From the IMG/VR virus record IMGVR_UViG_3300029258_002211, positions 1-27,279 of that record: a DNA stretch of 27,279 bases. One strand, given 5' to 3'. Of the stretch, positions 21,877-27,279 are shown piece after piece (position 1 is the stretch's first letter; every line of letters starts with the position of its first letter). The notes under the pieces were generated by a model. The model was not told the DNA's origin. It saw only the letters and a list, made by a program, of their open reading frames with translations, and made no database searches. Made by a program: the position numbers and the translations under genes. The DNA is from a virus.

Positions 21877-22754
21877 AGCACTTCCTCTGTGCGTAGGTCT
21901 TGCGTTCTGGCAAACGGGTGAATCTTGAATAGCTCGCCGTCCACGATCTCCAGCGCCACCATGCCGTCAGTGATGAGGTACTTTGACTGCGACACTTGCT
22001 GGCCGTGTTCGCTCAGGCCACAATACGCTGGCAATACGAGGAAGTCCGCTGTCCAGAATGTTACAATCCCGTTTACATCATCACGCCGCACTCGCACAGT
22101 TTCCCACATTGCTTTGTGATAATGTGAGCGCAACACGACGCGCGGCGGCTCGTTCCCTCGCGCCAATTCTTGCAGCATTATGCTTTTGGCATAATACCGC
22201 AACTGGTTGCCTTCCGTCCATATACGGATGCCGGTCGATGGGCCATGATGAGCGTAGTCGATACTCACGCCGTCCACGTTCGCCAGGCCGTGGCGCAGAG
22301 CCATGATGTCCAGGTTTGGGTGCATACTGCATAGTTGCTCGGCGACCAGTATCTCTGCCGATGCCTCGCCAAATCCATGTGCCCCCGTGCCCTGCACCAG
22401 TCGCACTGCCGATAGGGTAGGCAGAGCAAAAATCGGTGCGAAATTCGCCACGGCGATGAGAATCTGATCTGCCATCCGCGTCCCGACGAGTTGCTGTGGA
22501 TACTTGTTCCCCTGACAGATATCACCGCCGTGAATGACCACGATCGGATCGTCGCCCGCCAACTGCTTTACATTGTCAACGTCCTGAATGTAGTTTTCCC
22601 ACAAGTATTCTTGTACCGGTCCTGGTCTTGGATGCCAGCGCACCAGGCGCCCGTTTTCATCCTCTTCGTATAGCTCGACTGCCGGATTCATCAAGCCTAG
22701 CTTGTGCCCGCCGTGGCTATCCGCGAAGACCAGAACTATTTTTCGTGTGCTCAA
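21873..22754 (-). CDS. Calcineurin-like metallophosphoesterase
   Basis: This 293-aa protein shows the ordered motifs of the superfamily: FADSHGGHKLG (D12, H14), VVIHGGDICQG (GD at about 77), a probable G-x-H segment (TGAHGFGE), and C-terminal histidines in YAHHGPS and LRSHYHK that complete the two-metal site. These enzymes hydrolyse phosphodiesters or monoesters; the substrate cannot be read from sequence. The start is probably TTG, 4 nt after the stop of the coiled-coil gene, with GGCGGA before it. Phage examples include DNA-repair-type and nucleotide phosphoesterases, but it lies among lysis genes here. Confidence 0.82.
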   Translation of the reverse strand: MSTRKIVLVFADSHGGHKLGLMNPAVELYEEDENGRLVRWHPRPGPVQEYLWENYIQDVDNVKQLAGDDPIVVIHGGDICQGNKYPQQLVGTRMADQILIAVANFAPIFALPTLSAVRLVQGTGAHGFGEASAEILVAEQLCSMHPNLDIMALRHGLANVDGVSIDYAHHGPSTGIRIWTEGNQLRYYAKSIMLQELARGNEPPRVVLRSHYHKAMWETVRVRRDDVNGIVTFWTADFLVLPAYCGLSEHGQQVSQSKYLITDGMVALEIVDGELFKIHPFARTQDLRTEEVL

Positions 22755-22758
22755 GCGG

Positions 22759-23331
22759 CTATCCGCCTATCCCGCTCCCGGCGAGTGGTCCAGTTTTGCG
22801 CCGCTTCCGGGTCACTGGATCGTAGCCGAGTTCTTCTCGCACCCACCCGCACAGGTCCTCATACTGCCGCTGCAGGGAGGCAATGATTTCGTCTCGGCGC
22901 TTGACCTGCGCCTTCAGCGACTCGATCTCTGCCGCTTGCTCTCGTTGCACTACTAGCATTTCTTCTATTGTAGCATTGAGCTTGTCACGGTCACGTTGCA
23001 CCTTTTCAAGCTCGCGTTCGAGTATGACGACGTGGCCCATCATGTCGTTAGCGTGTTTGCGTGCAGCTTCCCGCTCTGCCGTTCGCTCCGTTCGTTCTTG
23101 TGCTATCAACTCCTGCATTTGGTCCAGGAGCTCATTCGACGTAGCGGTAAGCCGAGCAGACAATTCAGCATCTGTGAGCGCACGTGTGCGGTTGGCCTCG
23201 GCGGTGGCAAGATCGGTCTGTGCATCGAGATGGCGCGCTTCCGGTCTGGCCTTGAGTAGTGCCACAATGGCCGTGGCAAGCGCGCCAATGCTGGCTAGCG
23301 CAGTGATGATCTGTGCGACGTCAGGAGGCAT
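22759..23331 (-). CDS. Membrane-anchored coiled-coil protein (spanin- or tail-chaperone-like position)
   Basis: This 190-aa protein has an N-terminal hydrophobic segment (IITALASIGALATAIVALL, about 8-26), then a long heptad-rich region from about 35 to 160 (AQERTERTAEREAARKHAND, ELEKVQRDRDKLNATIEEML). It ends with a basic tail. An N-in anchor plus a periplasmic coiled coil is the layout of inner-membrane spanins, and it lies between a holin-like and an endolysin-like gene. However, no outer-membrane partner lipoprotein is nested in it. AGGAGG lies 6 nt before the ATG. Confidence 0.6.
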   Translation of the reverse strand: MPPDVAQIITALASIGALATAIVALLKARPEARHLDAQTDLATAEANRTRALTDAELSARLTATSNELLDQMQELIAQERTERTAEREAARKHANDMMGHVVILERELEKVQRDRDKLNATIEEMLVVQREQAAEIESLKAQVKRRDEIIASLQRQYEDLCGWVREELGYDPVTRKRRKTGPLAGSGIGG

Positions 23332-23416
23332 GGAACGCCTCCTGAGTTACGAAGACAGGGCTAACGATGAGTAGCCACAGTGATTCTATCCCCTCGGTGA
23401 TGACAGCGACGTTCAC
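23321..23416 (-). CDS. Possible small membrane peptide, 31 aa
   Basis: A GTG at 23416 starts a 31-codon frame that fills the gap between the holin-like gene and the coiled-coil gene and overlaps the latter's start by 11 bp. The product, VNVAVITEGIESLWLLIVSP then VFVTQEAFHAS, has one short hydrophobic span. The ribosome-binding site is weak. It could be an antiholin-like peptide or chance. Confidence 0.4.
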   Translation of the reverse strand: MNVAVITEGIESLWLLIVSPVFVTQEAFHAS

Positions 23417-23423
23417 CGCTTGG

Positions 23424-23705
23424 CTATTTCTTGGTGATAAGATACACGGCCTGGTTGGCGATGAGCGCCTCGATGACCAGCTTGACCAGCCCAAGCGCTC
23501 CGGCCTTGTCACACACGATCATATCCACGATCCCGCCACAGGCCAAGCCGAAGACAGACAGCCCGACGGCGACCAGAAGACCCCCCATCACCATCTGTTT
23601 GTAGCTGGATTCCAATCCTTCAAACCAACCTTTGACGCCGGGGACATACGAGAAGAAAAGTGAAAGCACAATACCAGCAATGGCACTCAGTTCGTCAGCA
23701 GACAT
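23424..23705 (-). CDS. Holin-like small membrane protein
   Basis: This 93-aa protein has an excellent ribosome-binding site (AGGAGGT 6 nt before ATG). It has a weakly hydrophobic N-terminal segment (LSAIAGIVLSLFFSYVPGV), a strong span (MVMGGLLVAVGLSVFGLACG followed by GIVDMIV) and a third hydrophobic stretch (LGLVKLVIEALIANQAVYLI) before a double-lysine end. Size, span number and position as first gene of the lysis group fit a holin, which would permeabilise the membrane to release the M23 endolysin. It is the first gene downstream of the promoter-terminator leader at 23800-23923. Confidence 0.65.
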   Translation of the reverse strand: MSADELSAIAGIVLSLFFSYVPGVKGWFEGLESSYKQMVMGGLLVAVGLSVFGLACGGIVDMIVCDKAGALGLVKLVIEALIANQAVYLITKK

Positions 23706-23799
23706 TTCTTACCTCCTGTGTGAAACTTGATTTTTGACAAGATGAGATGATAGCAAGCCCACCACCACCCCATACCGCCATCCTCCCAAGATTGAGAAC

Positions 23800-23827
23800 A
23801 AAAAAACCCCACGCATATTGCGTGGGG
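23800..23827 (-). terminator. Strong intrinsic terminator
   Basis: A perfect 9-bp stem (23807-23815 with 23819-23827, 3-nt loop) is followed on the minus strand by seven T (bases 23800-23806 on plus are A). It ends the ParB-like operon and would also terminate RNAs started at the promoter at 23894-23923. Confidence 0.93.
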
Positions 23828-23845
23828 CCTACTGCTCCCTGACTC

Positions 23846-23869
23846 GCACCGGGCCAACTGCGCCGGTGC
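23846..23869 (-). other. Hairpin upstream of terminator
   Basis: A 7-bp GC-rich stem (23846-23852 with 23863-23869, 10-nt loop) lies between the promoter start site and the terminator hairpin. It has no T-run of its own; it may be a pause or antiterminator-recognition element. Confidence 0.6.
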
Positions 23870-23893
23870 TGCTATTCGATTGTTATATTGAAG

Positions 23894-23923
23894 ATTATAC
23901 CACGATTATGAGTAATATGTCAA
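23894..23923 (-). promoter_or_regulatory. Consensus sigma70-type promoter, minus strand
   Basis: TTGACA (minus strand of 23918-23923), an 18-bp spacer, then TATAAT (23894-23899); both boxes are exact. The -35 box contains the stop codon of the ParB-like gene. It fires toward the two hairpins and the lysis genes. Confidence 0.85.
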
Positions 23924-24468
23924 GTACTGTGCTTGACTTTCTCATAGTGCGCGCAGGTCGTGCAATCACCACCTTGTGCGTATACCTTGCACACGTGGCT
24001 TTTGTCGTATGTGCACGGCTTGCGCTCCCACGCTGGCCGTCCGCTAGGGAGCGTGGGCGAATAGAAAGCGGGCAAGGTCTCGACACCTGCTTCCCGTGCC
24101 GCCAGCCAGCGTCGTCGGTTTATGCTAACCAGATGTCCATCTTTCGCGTTCTGTACCACGAAGATGGGCGGGGGGCGGTGTCCCTCTTTGAACCACTCGA
24201 TGTACTGCTGAGTGGTTTTGTACCGAAGGGCGAATTCCCATTCGCCCTCGCTTGGACGAACCTCGTCAACACCCACATCGACCAGCGCGTAAATCAGGCC
24301 GTCCTTGTCCATCGCCCAATCGTAATCGGGCACGTAGTCGGGACGGTTCAGCTTCTGGCTCTCGCGCTGAAACGGGTAACGGTCGTAGTTCTGCCGCGCC
24401 CGCTCCAAATCCACGTTGGCCTCGATCCACTCTTGAGTGATGTCATTAGCCTGGTCTATGGTCAGCAT
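23920..24468 (-). CDS. ParB/sulfiredoxin-like domain protein with Cys-rich tail
   Basis: This 182-aa protein's middle (about residues 95-145) has the ParB-like layout: PPIFVVQNAKDGHLVSINRR followed by RWLAAREAGVETLPAF. That matches the strand, -DG-H--NG-RR-, helix and A--AG pattern of the ParB/Srx fold (nucleases, serine kinases, DNA-binding proteins). It lacks the classical GERR helix. The C-terminus has four cysteines and a histidine (CTYDKSHVC, then CTTCAHYEKVK), probably zinc-binding. The ATG at 24468 is preceded by GGAG. It is the last gene of the operon driven by the 25031-25059 promoter. Its molecular function is open; regulation or DNA modification are candidates. Confidence 0.62.
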   Translation of the reverse strand: MLTIDQANDITQEWIEANVDLERARQNYDRYPFQRESQKLNRPDYVPDYDWAMDKDGLIYALVDVGVDEVRPSEGEWEFALRYKTTQQYIEWFKEGHRPPPIFVVQNAKDGHLVSINRRRWLAAREAGVETLPAFYSPTLPSGRPAWERKPCTYDKSHVCKVYAQGGDCTTCAHYEKVKHST

Positions 24469-24694
24469 CGTCACTCCACTCTCCAATCATCAAAGCCGCG
24501 AATCCAGCACGAGCAGTCAAAACGTCAATGTACATGATAGCCTGTGCATCGCGTGGATTTTTTGGATCAAGTCTACGGGCCAGGTTGCGCACCCGGCGCG
24601 TAAATCCTGCCCTGCGGGCCTTCCCGTATAGATACAGCCCGCCAGTGTCCACCCACTCCCTGTACAATTTCCTTGCTGCCTCGACTTTGTCCAT
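24446..24694 (-). CDS. Hypothetical basic helical protein, 82 aa
   Basis: Not recognised. It is helical and strongly basic in the middle (LYGKARRAGFTRRVRNLARR), followed by AQAIMYIDVLTARAGFAALM. It may bind nucleic acid. AGGTG lies before the ATG. It is the second gene of the three-gene unit and overlaps the ParB-like gene by 23 bp. Confidence 0.6.
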   Translation of the reverse strand: MDKVEAARKLYREWVDTGGLYLYGKARRAGFTRRVRNLARRLDPKNPRDAQAIMYIDVLTARAGFAALMIGEWSDDADHRPG

Positions 24695-24702
24695 CGTTTC
24701 AC

Positions 24703-25002
24703 CTACTTCCAGAACCAGCCGCGCTTGCGGCTGTATCCCAACGTGGCCTCCGCGAGAACCTCGCGCCCGATCTCGCGCCTGCGAGTTACTTTGTGACCTG
24801 GTCCTGCCCCCGCGTCAAGATGCGTGGTACTCTCGTATAAATCTACCATAACTCTGACGATCTGCACCGTGTCACCCTTGCGGATGTCGGCGAACCTGTA
24901 AGCCTCTTCCGCAGGTGGTAGCTCACCAAAACGAGCTTGTGGGTGCCACTCGGCGATATTTGCTGTCTTGTTGTATATCTCGTGTACTGTGCTGATTGCC
25001 AT
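24703..25002 (-). CDS. Hypothetical protein, 99 aa, first gene of promoter unit
   Basis: Not recognised. It is a soluble, mixed-fold protein (AYRFADIRKGDTVQIVRVMV, then DLYESTTHLDAGAGPGHKVT) with a basic C-terminus rich in Arg, Lys and aromatic residues. The DIRKGDTVQIVRVMVD stretch looks like an SH3-like barrel strand pair. The ATG follows a G-rich ribosome-binding site and lies about 22 nt after the predicted transcription start, so it is the promoter-proximal gene. Confidence 0.62.
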   Translation of the reverse strand: MAISTVHEIYNKTANIAEWHPQARFGELPPAEEAYRFADIRKGDTVQIVRVMVDLYESTTHLDAGAGPGHKVTRRREIGREVLAEATLGYSRKRGWFWK

Positions 25003-25030
25003 CGTCTGCCCCCCTCTCTAAGATGACATT

Positions 25031-25059
25031 ATTATAACAGATTACTAGCCAGTTGTCAA
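25031..25059 (-). promoter_or_regulatory. Perfect-consensus sigma70-type promoter, minus strand
   Basis: TTGACA (minus strand of 25054-25059), exactly 17 bp, TATAAT (25031-25036). It is preceded upstream by a terminator, so it starts an independent operon (24703-25002, 24446-24694, 23920-24468). The spacer resembles that of the promoter at 25603-25631. Confidence 0.9.
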
Positions 25060-25080
25060 GTGTTTGGTCTGAAACTGGCT
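25047..25080. promoter_or_regulatory. 8-bp inverted repeat around the -35 box (candidate operator)
   Basis: AGCCAGTT at 25047-25054 and AACTGGCT at 25073-25080 are exact inverted halves separated by 18 bp and flank the -35 box. The layout suits a dimeric repressor. No footprint or repressor gene is visible in the window. Confidence 0.45.
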
Positions 25081-25153
25081 CATATTGGTCACTTTTGGCC
25101 TGTTTTCACGCCAAAAAGCAGTCCCCGAGACGGCTTGAGAATCACCGAGAATG

Positions 25154-25180
25154 AAAACGCCCCGCCGAGGTGGCGGGGCG
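25154..25180 (-). terminator. Intrinsic terminator
   Basis: A perfect 9-bp GC-rich stem (25158-25166 with 25172-25180, 5-nt loop) is followed on the minus strand by TTTTC. A second perfect 8-bp dyad with a 1-nt centre lies just upstream (25183-25199). Together they end the unit containing the 25223-25573 gene. Confidence 0.88.
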
Positions 25181-25222
25181 CATGCTTCACAGTGAAGCAC
25201 TATTTGAGACAGTCTCGACCTC

Positions 25223-25573
25223 TCACACATATCGTTCAGTCCAATCCTCTACCTCCTCTCCTAAGTCCTCTGCCTCACCGGCCCTGACGTGCGCGGCGAG
25301 GTGTTGAGCACCGGGTCCGCCGTATGCTATTTCCTGTCCACAGATCGGGCAGATGATACTCGTGGTCTGCCGCTCGACCGGTTCAGGCTCTCGTGCCCGT
25401 ACCAGCTCGATGTCCCCACGTGCGATCTCTTTCACCAACGACCGCCAGGATGGTCGGCCTGCTCTCGGACCGGTTGGCGGACACGTGCCGAGTTCATCCG
25501 CCAGCCGCTCTAACTTCTCCCATTCTTCGGGCCACAGAACCAGTGACCGCCGCTTCTGTTCTCCTCTTGACAT
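25223..25573 (-). CDS. Putative DNA-binding protein with C2H2-like zinc finger, 116 aa
   Basis: The N-terminal region (KRRSLVLWPEEWEKLERLAD) has the strand-helix look of ribbon-helix-helix proteins, though this is not certain. Residues about 74-93 form a C2H2-type finger: CPICG... followed by HLAAH (spacing roughly C-x2-C-x12-H-x3-H). The acidic C-terminus (EAEDLGEEVEDWTERYV) is probably flexible. GGAGGG precedes the ATG. The gene has its own promoter and terminator, so it is a single-gene unit, and it is a good candidate for a small phage transcription regulator. Confidence 0.6.
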   Translation of the reverse strand: MSRGEQKRRSLVLWPEEWEKLERLADELGTCPPTGPRAGRPSWRSLVKEIARGDIELVRAREPEPVERQTTSIICPICGQEIAYGGPGAQHLAAHVRAGEAEDLGEEVEDWTERYV

Positions 25574-25602
25574 ACCTTCCCTCCTATGTCAGCTATGGTG
25601 TC

Positions 25603-25631
25603 AGTGTACCACATAACTAGTCACTTGTCAA
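25603..25631 (-). promoter_or_regulatory. Sigma70-type promoter, minus strand
   Basis: TTGACA (minus strand of 25626-25631), 17 bp, TACACT (25603-25608; 4 of 6 consensus). The -35 box overlaps the end of the upstream zinc-ribbon gene. The 29-bp element is identical to the 25031-25059 promoter at 22 positions, including 12 of 17 spacer bases. Confidence 0.7.
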
Positions 25632-25866
25632 TACCACCAGAGGGAATACCAGAAGTTCTCCCTGCCAGAAACGGCGGCAAGTCATTCTCCGCACTTCCCG
25701 GCACTGCTGCATTATACCGCAGCAATACGCGCCCGCACTCTGGACATTTGAGCACCAGCCGCCTGCTGTCACACCGATGCGGTGGTAACAGTGATGCGCC
25801 ACAGTGCCCGCAGACTATTCCGGCCTCATCATTGCAATCGAGGCTTTGTTCCTGTACACCATTCAT
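25621..25866 (-). CDS. Small zinc-ribbon protein, 81 aa
   Basis: It has two cysteine knuckles, CGHCG (about 19-23) and CPECG (about 41-45), with CDSRR between them. This gives a four-cysteine zinc ribbon like those of many small phage proteins. The rest is proline- and glycine-rich and probably disordered. A GGAAG element precedes the ATG. A TATAAT-like box without a good -35 lies just upstream (25888-25893). The function is unknown. Confidence 0.62.
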   Translation of the reverse strand: MNGVQEQSLDCNDEAGIVCGHCGASLLPPHRCDSRRLVLKCPECGRVLLRYNAAVPGSAENDLPPFLAGRTSGIPSGGIDK

Positions 25867-25899
25867 TGCTGGCTTCCTTCACAACTCATTATAAGTGCT

Positions 25900-26699
25900 C
25901 TAATGGCAAGTAGCCCAAAGCGGCAATTGCGACCGTGCTTGCCGCAGCAGGTTGCCAATGCTGGTGCCATTTTTCCACGTGTGGCCTATCTCAACCTCCA
26001 ACTCCGCTGCACGCTGTGCCAGCGCGGGATATTGACGGCAGAAGTTCAGCACCTCATCAGGTCGCGTTTTCAGCGGACAGCACCAGCAACCTACTCGCAT
26101 GGCGTGATGATAAATCGGGTTCAGTTCAATCCCGTGATAGTCAAGGAATTGTGCCACACATCATCCTGTGGCCACCGCAAGATAGGCCGATATACCGGCA
26201 CCTTGTATGCCTTAGCTTCCTTGAATCCTTCATCGTGCGAATCAAACTGTGGTAGTTGTGCCCGTGAATCGCTCTCTTCTGCCCGCTCGCCCATAATGAG
26301 CACGGGGCGCTCAAATTCACGTGCATACAGCCGAGTTGGGAATTGCTTTAGGTACCGCGTACAATACCGCTGCCAGTAACTCGGCCAGCGCCCGCGACCA
26401 CGTACCATTTCAAACAATGTCGGAGCAGTGTACCAGGCAGCGCGGGGCTTCCCGTTGCGCAACGGCGGAAGTGGTCTGTCGCCACTGCGCACGTGCTCAA
26501 TAGAATGACCTAGCACGCCTGCCAAATATTTGAGATACAGCTCGTTCTCAGGCCATCCTGCGCCTGTCGGATTGTGAACTAAGTAAACACGGTCGGACGG
26601 CAATATGTCAAGCGCCCACAGCGCCGTAGCGGTACTATCTTTGCCACCGCTTACTCCAACAATATAGGCCGTAAAGCCTTGAAGCTCTACAGGGATCAT
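25900..26699 (-). pseudogene. PAPS reductase-like PP-loop protein, split by a frameshift
   Basis: The first frame (26699-26121) has the PP-loop VSGGKDSTATALWAL (about 14-28), VYLVHNPTG, and a YWQRYCTRYLKQFP segment, as in phage phosphoadenosine-phosphosulfate-reductase-family proteins. It runs out of frame after RWPQDDVW. The second frame (stop at 25900) continues exactly where it should: AQFLDYHGIELNPIYHHAMR, then VGCWCCPLKTRP with the family's cysteine motif. One missing base near 26146-26150 (tggcac where tgggcac would restore the frame) explains the break. Whole, it would be about 265 aa. A sequencing error, a recent mutation or programmed frameshifting are all possible. The family includes enzymes of sulfur activation and DNA phosphorothioation. 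Confidence 0.85.
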
Positions 26700-27082
26700 T
26701 TCGCCCTTGCCAGATGGTGCAGAAACTCAATTCCATCATCCAGATTATCAAATACAACACTGGCTGTACTGCGCAGCATCCCCAGGCGTCGCCCTGCCAC
26801 TGGATCCGATGCCGTCTTTTCGTCCACGAAAACAATGGTTTTGCCAAGCGCATAGGCAAACCCAGCCTCTAGGCTAAGGCCGTAACCAGATGGGTTGCTA
26901 GATTCAAAATAGACAAATAGCACATCGCTAGATTTGAGCGCATACAAGTCCCAGGCCGTGTACTCGCGCTCACCACTCAAGCCGTGGTCACACGGATTGA
27001 GATACCGCACACCTGGCGGCCCATTTCGTCTGACTTTCTCCTGCCATCCCGACTTCATGCCGCCTGCTAAATAGACTCTCAT
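26696..27082 (-). CDS. Nucleoside 2-deoxyribosyltransferase-like protein
   Basis: This 128-aa protein starts MRVYLAGGMKSGWQ, the glycine-rich opening of the nucleoside 2-deoxyribosyltransferase superfamily. The segment DLYALKSSDVLFVYFESSNP followed by SGYGLSLEAGFAYALGKTIV contains the characteristic aspartate and the catalytic-position glutamate (LEAG). Relatives cleave or swap the base of deoxynucleosides; in phages they often belong to nucleotide salvage or DNA base modification. It is coupled to neighbours on both sides (TAATG upstream, ATGA downstream) and is complete in length. Confidence 0.78.
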   Translation of the reverse strand: MRVYLAGGMKSGWQEKVRRNGPPGVRYLNPCDHGLSGEREYTAWDLYALKSSDVLFVYFESSNPSGYGLSLEAGFAYALGKTIVFVDEKTASDPVAGRRLGMLRSTASVVFDNLDDGIEFLHHLARAK

Positions 27083-27279
27083 TATGCCCCTAACTTCCCA
27101 TAAATATCATAGTCATAAGTAAGGTTGATTTGTCTTTCAATCCATTCTCGCGTATCATCGTGAAGTACGATCCTGTTTTTGTTTTGCTCATACCACCTAC
27201 GTGTGTCAGGATTGCCATAAGCACGTCCAGCCCCGCGCCAATCAGCCAGCATCTCACGGCGATAGCGTCCAGGCATCGG
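27082..27279 (-). CDS. DUF5662-like protein, C-terminal fragment (5' end beyond window)
   Basis: The frame is open past the right edge; codon 27277-27279 reads Pro before the first Met, so this is probably internal. The end, MPGRYRREMLADWRGAGRAY then WYEQNKNRIVLHDDTREWIE, matches the C-terminus I recall for the DUF5662 family common in phages: EM.ADW.GAG, WY..NK...LH..TR.W. That family has no settled function; the assignment is from memory of the pattern. It is coupled to the next gene by TAATG. Confidence 0.6.
   Translation of the reverse strand, partial: PMPGRYRREMLADWRGAGRAYGNPDTRRWYEQNKNRIVLHDDTREWIERQINLTYDYDIYGKLGA

Larger units (their letters stand above)
23800..23888 (-). ncRNA. Predicted short leader RNA ahead of lysis/late genes
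   Basis: Transcripts from the promoter at 23894-23923 should begin near 23886-23888 and stop at the T-run around 23800. That gives an RNA of roughly 85-90 nt with two hairpins and no plausible ORF. The arrangement copies the lambda PR'-tR' late leader (6S RNA). It could alternatively be a stand-alone small RNA. Confidence 0.55.

Noticed and set aside
25888-25893. TATAAT before the 81-aa zinc-ribbon gene
   Set aside because: The best -35 (TTGGGC) needs a 19-bp spacer and matches poorly; not called as a promoter.
1-27279. tRNA genes and CRISPR arrays
   Set aside because: No cloverleaf-like segment and no regularly spaced repeats were seen when reading both strands by eye; a tRNA scan was not possible.

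Overview
The window looks like about 27 kb from the genome of a tailed double-stranded DNA phage (Caudoviricetes-like) or a prophage fragment. It holds a large and a small terminase subunit, a portal protein, a MuF/SPP1 gp7-type minor head protein and a probable holin / M23 endolysin lysis group. Every convincing protein gene lies on the minus strand, tightly packed, with many ATGA, GTGA and TAATG stop/start overlaps. The window therefore reads from right to left. The host cannot be fixed. The only hints are a high-GC, host-like sugar-nucleotide segment and a lipoprotein ending in a motif reminiscent of Chloroflexota surface proteins, and both are weak.

In transcription order (right to left). 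(1) 27279-25223: small nucleotide- and sulfur-metabolism-like genes: the C-terminus of a DUF5662-like protein, a nucleoside 2-deoxyribosyltransferase-like protein, and a PAPS-reductase-like PP-loop protein broken by one frameshift. Two zinc-ribbon or zinc-finger small proteins follow, the second with its own sigma70-type promoter (25603-25631). A strong terminator sits at 25158-25180. (2) 25059-23920: a three-gene early-type unit behind a perfect-consensus promoter, ending in a ParB-like protein. (3) 23923-20228: a second consensus promoter (23894-23923) is followed within about 90 nt by two hairpins and a run of seven T. Beyond them lie a holin-like protein, a tiny membrane protein, a membrane-anchored coiled-coil protein, a metallophosphoesterase, a small charged protein, an M23 peptidase, a small protein with hairpins over its start, and a LuxR-type HTH protein. 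This resembles the lambda PR'-tR' late switch. (4) 20256-17249: a lipoprotein, a GC-rich insert with a decayed WecB remnant and an intact NAD-dependent sugar epimerase, and two unknown proteins. (5) 17248-12274: terminases, two small unknowns, portal and minor head protein. A perfect plus-strand promoter feeding a short hairpin RNA sits just upstream of the small terminase gene.

(6) 12247-1 is the most striking part. Where scaffold and major capsid genes usually follow the minor head protein, there is a 12 kb block of at least six glycosyltransferases (three GT2-like, three GT4-like), an FkbM methyltransferase, another class I methyltransferase, a possible kinase-like/methyltransferase fusion and a sulfotransferase. 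A DNA methyltransferase with two zinc-ribbon-like inserts, a Lar-like zinc-ribbon protein and several small membrane or unknown proteins are interspersed. Together they could build and decorate (methylate, sulfate) a glycan on the virion or host surface; this is inference. The block runs off the left edge in a partial GT2 gene whose last 144 bp exactly repeat bases 475-618, which is either a tandem duplication or an assembly-end artefact.
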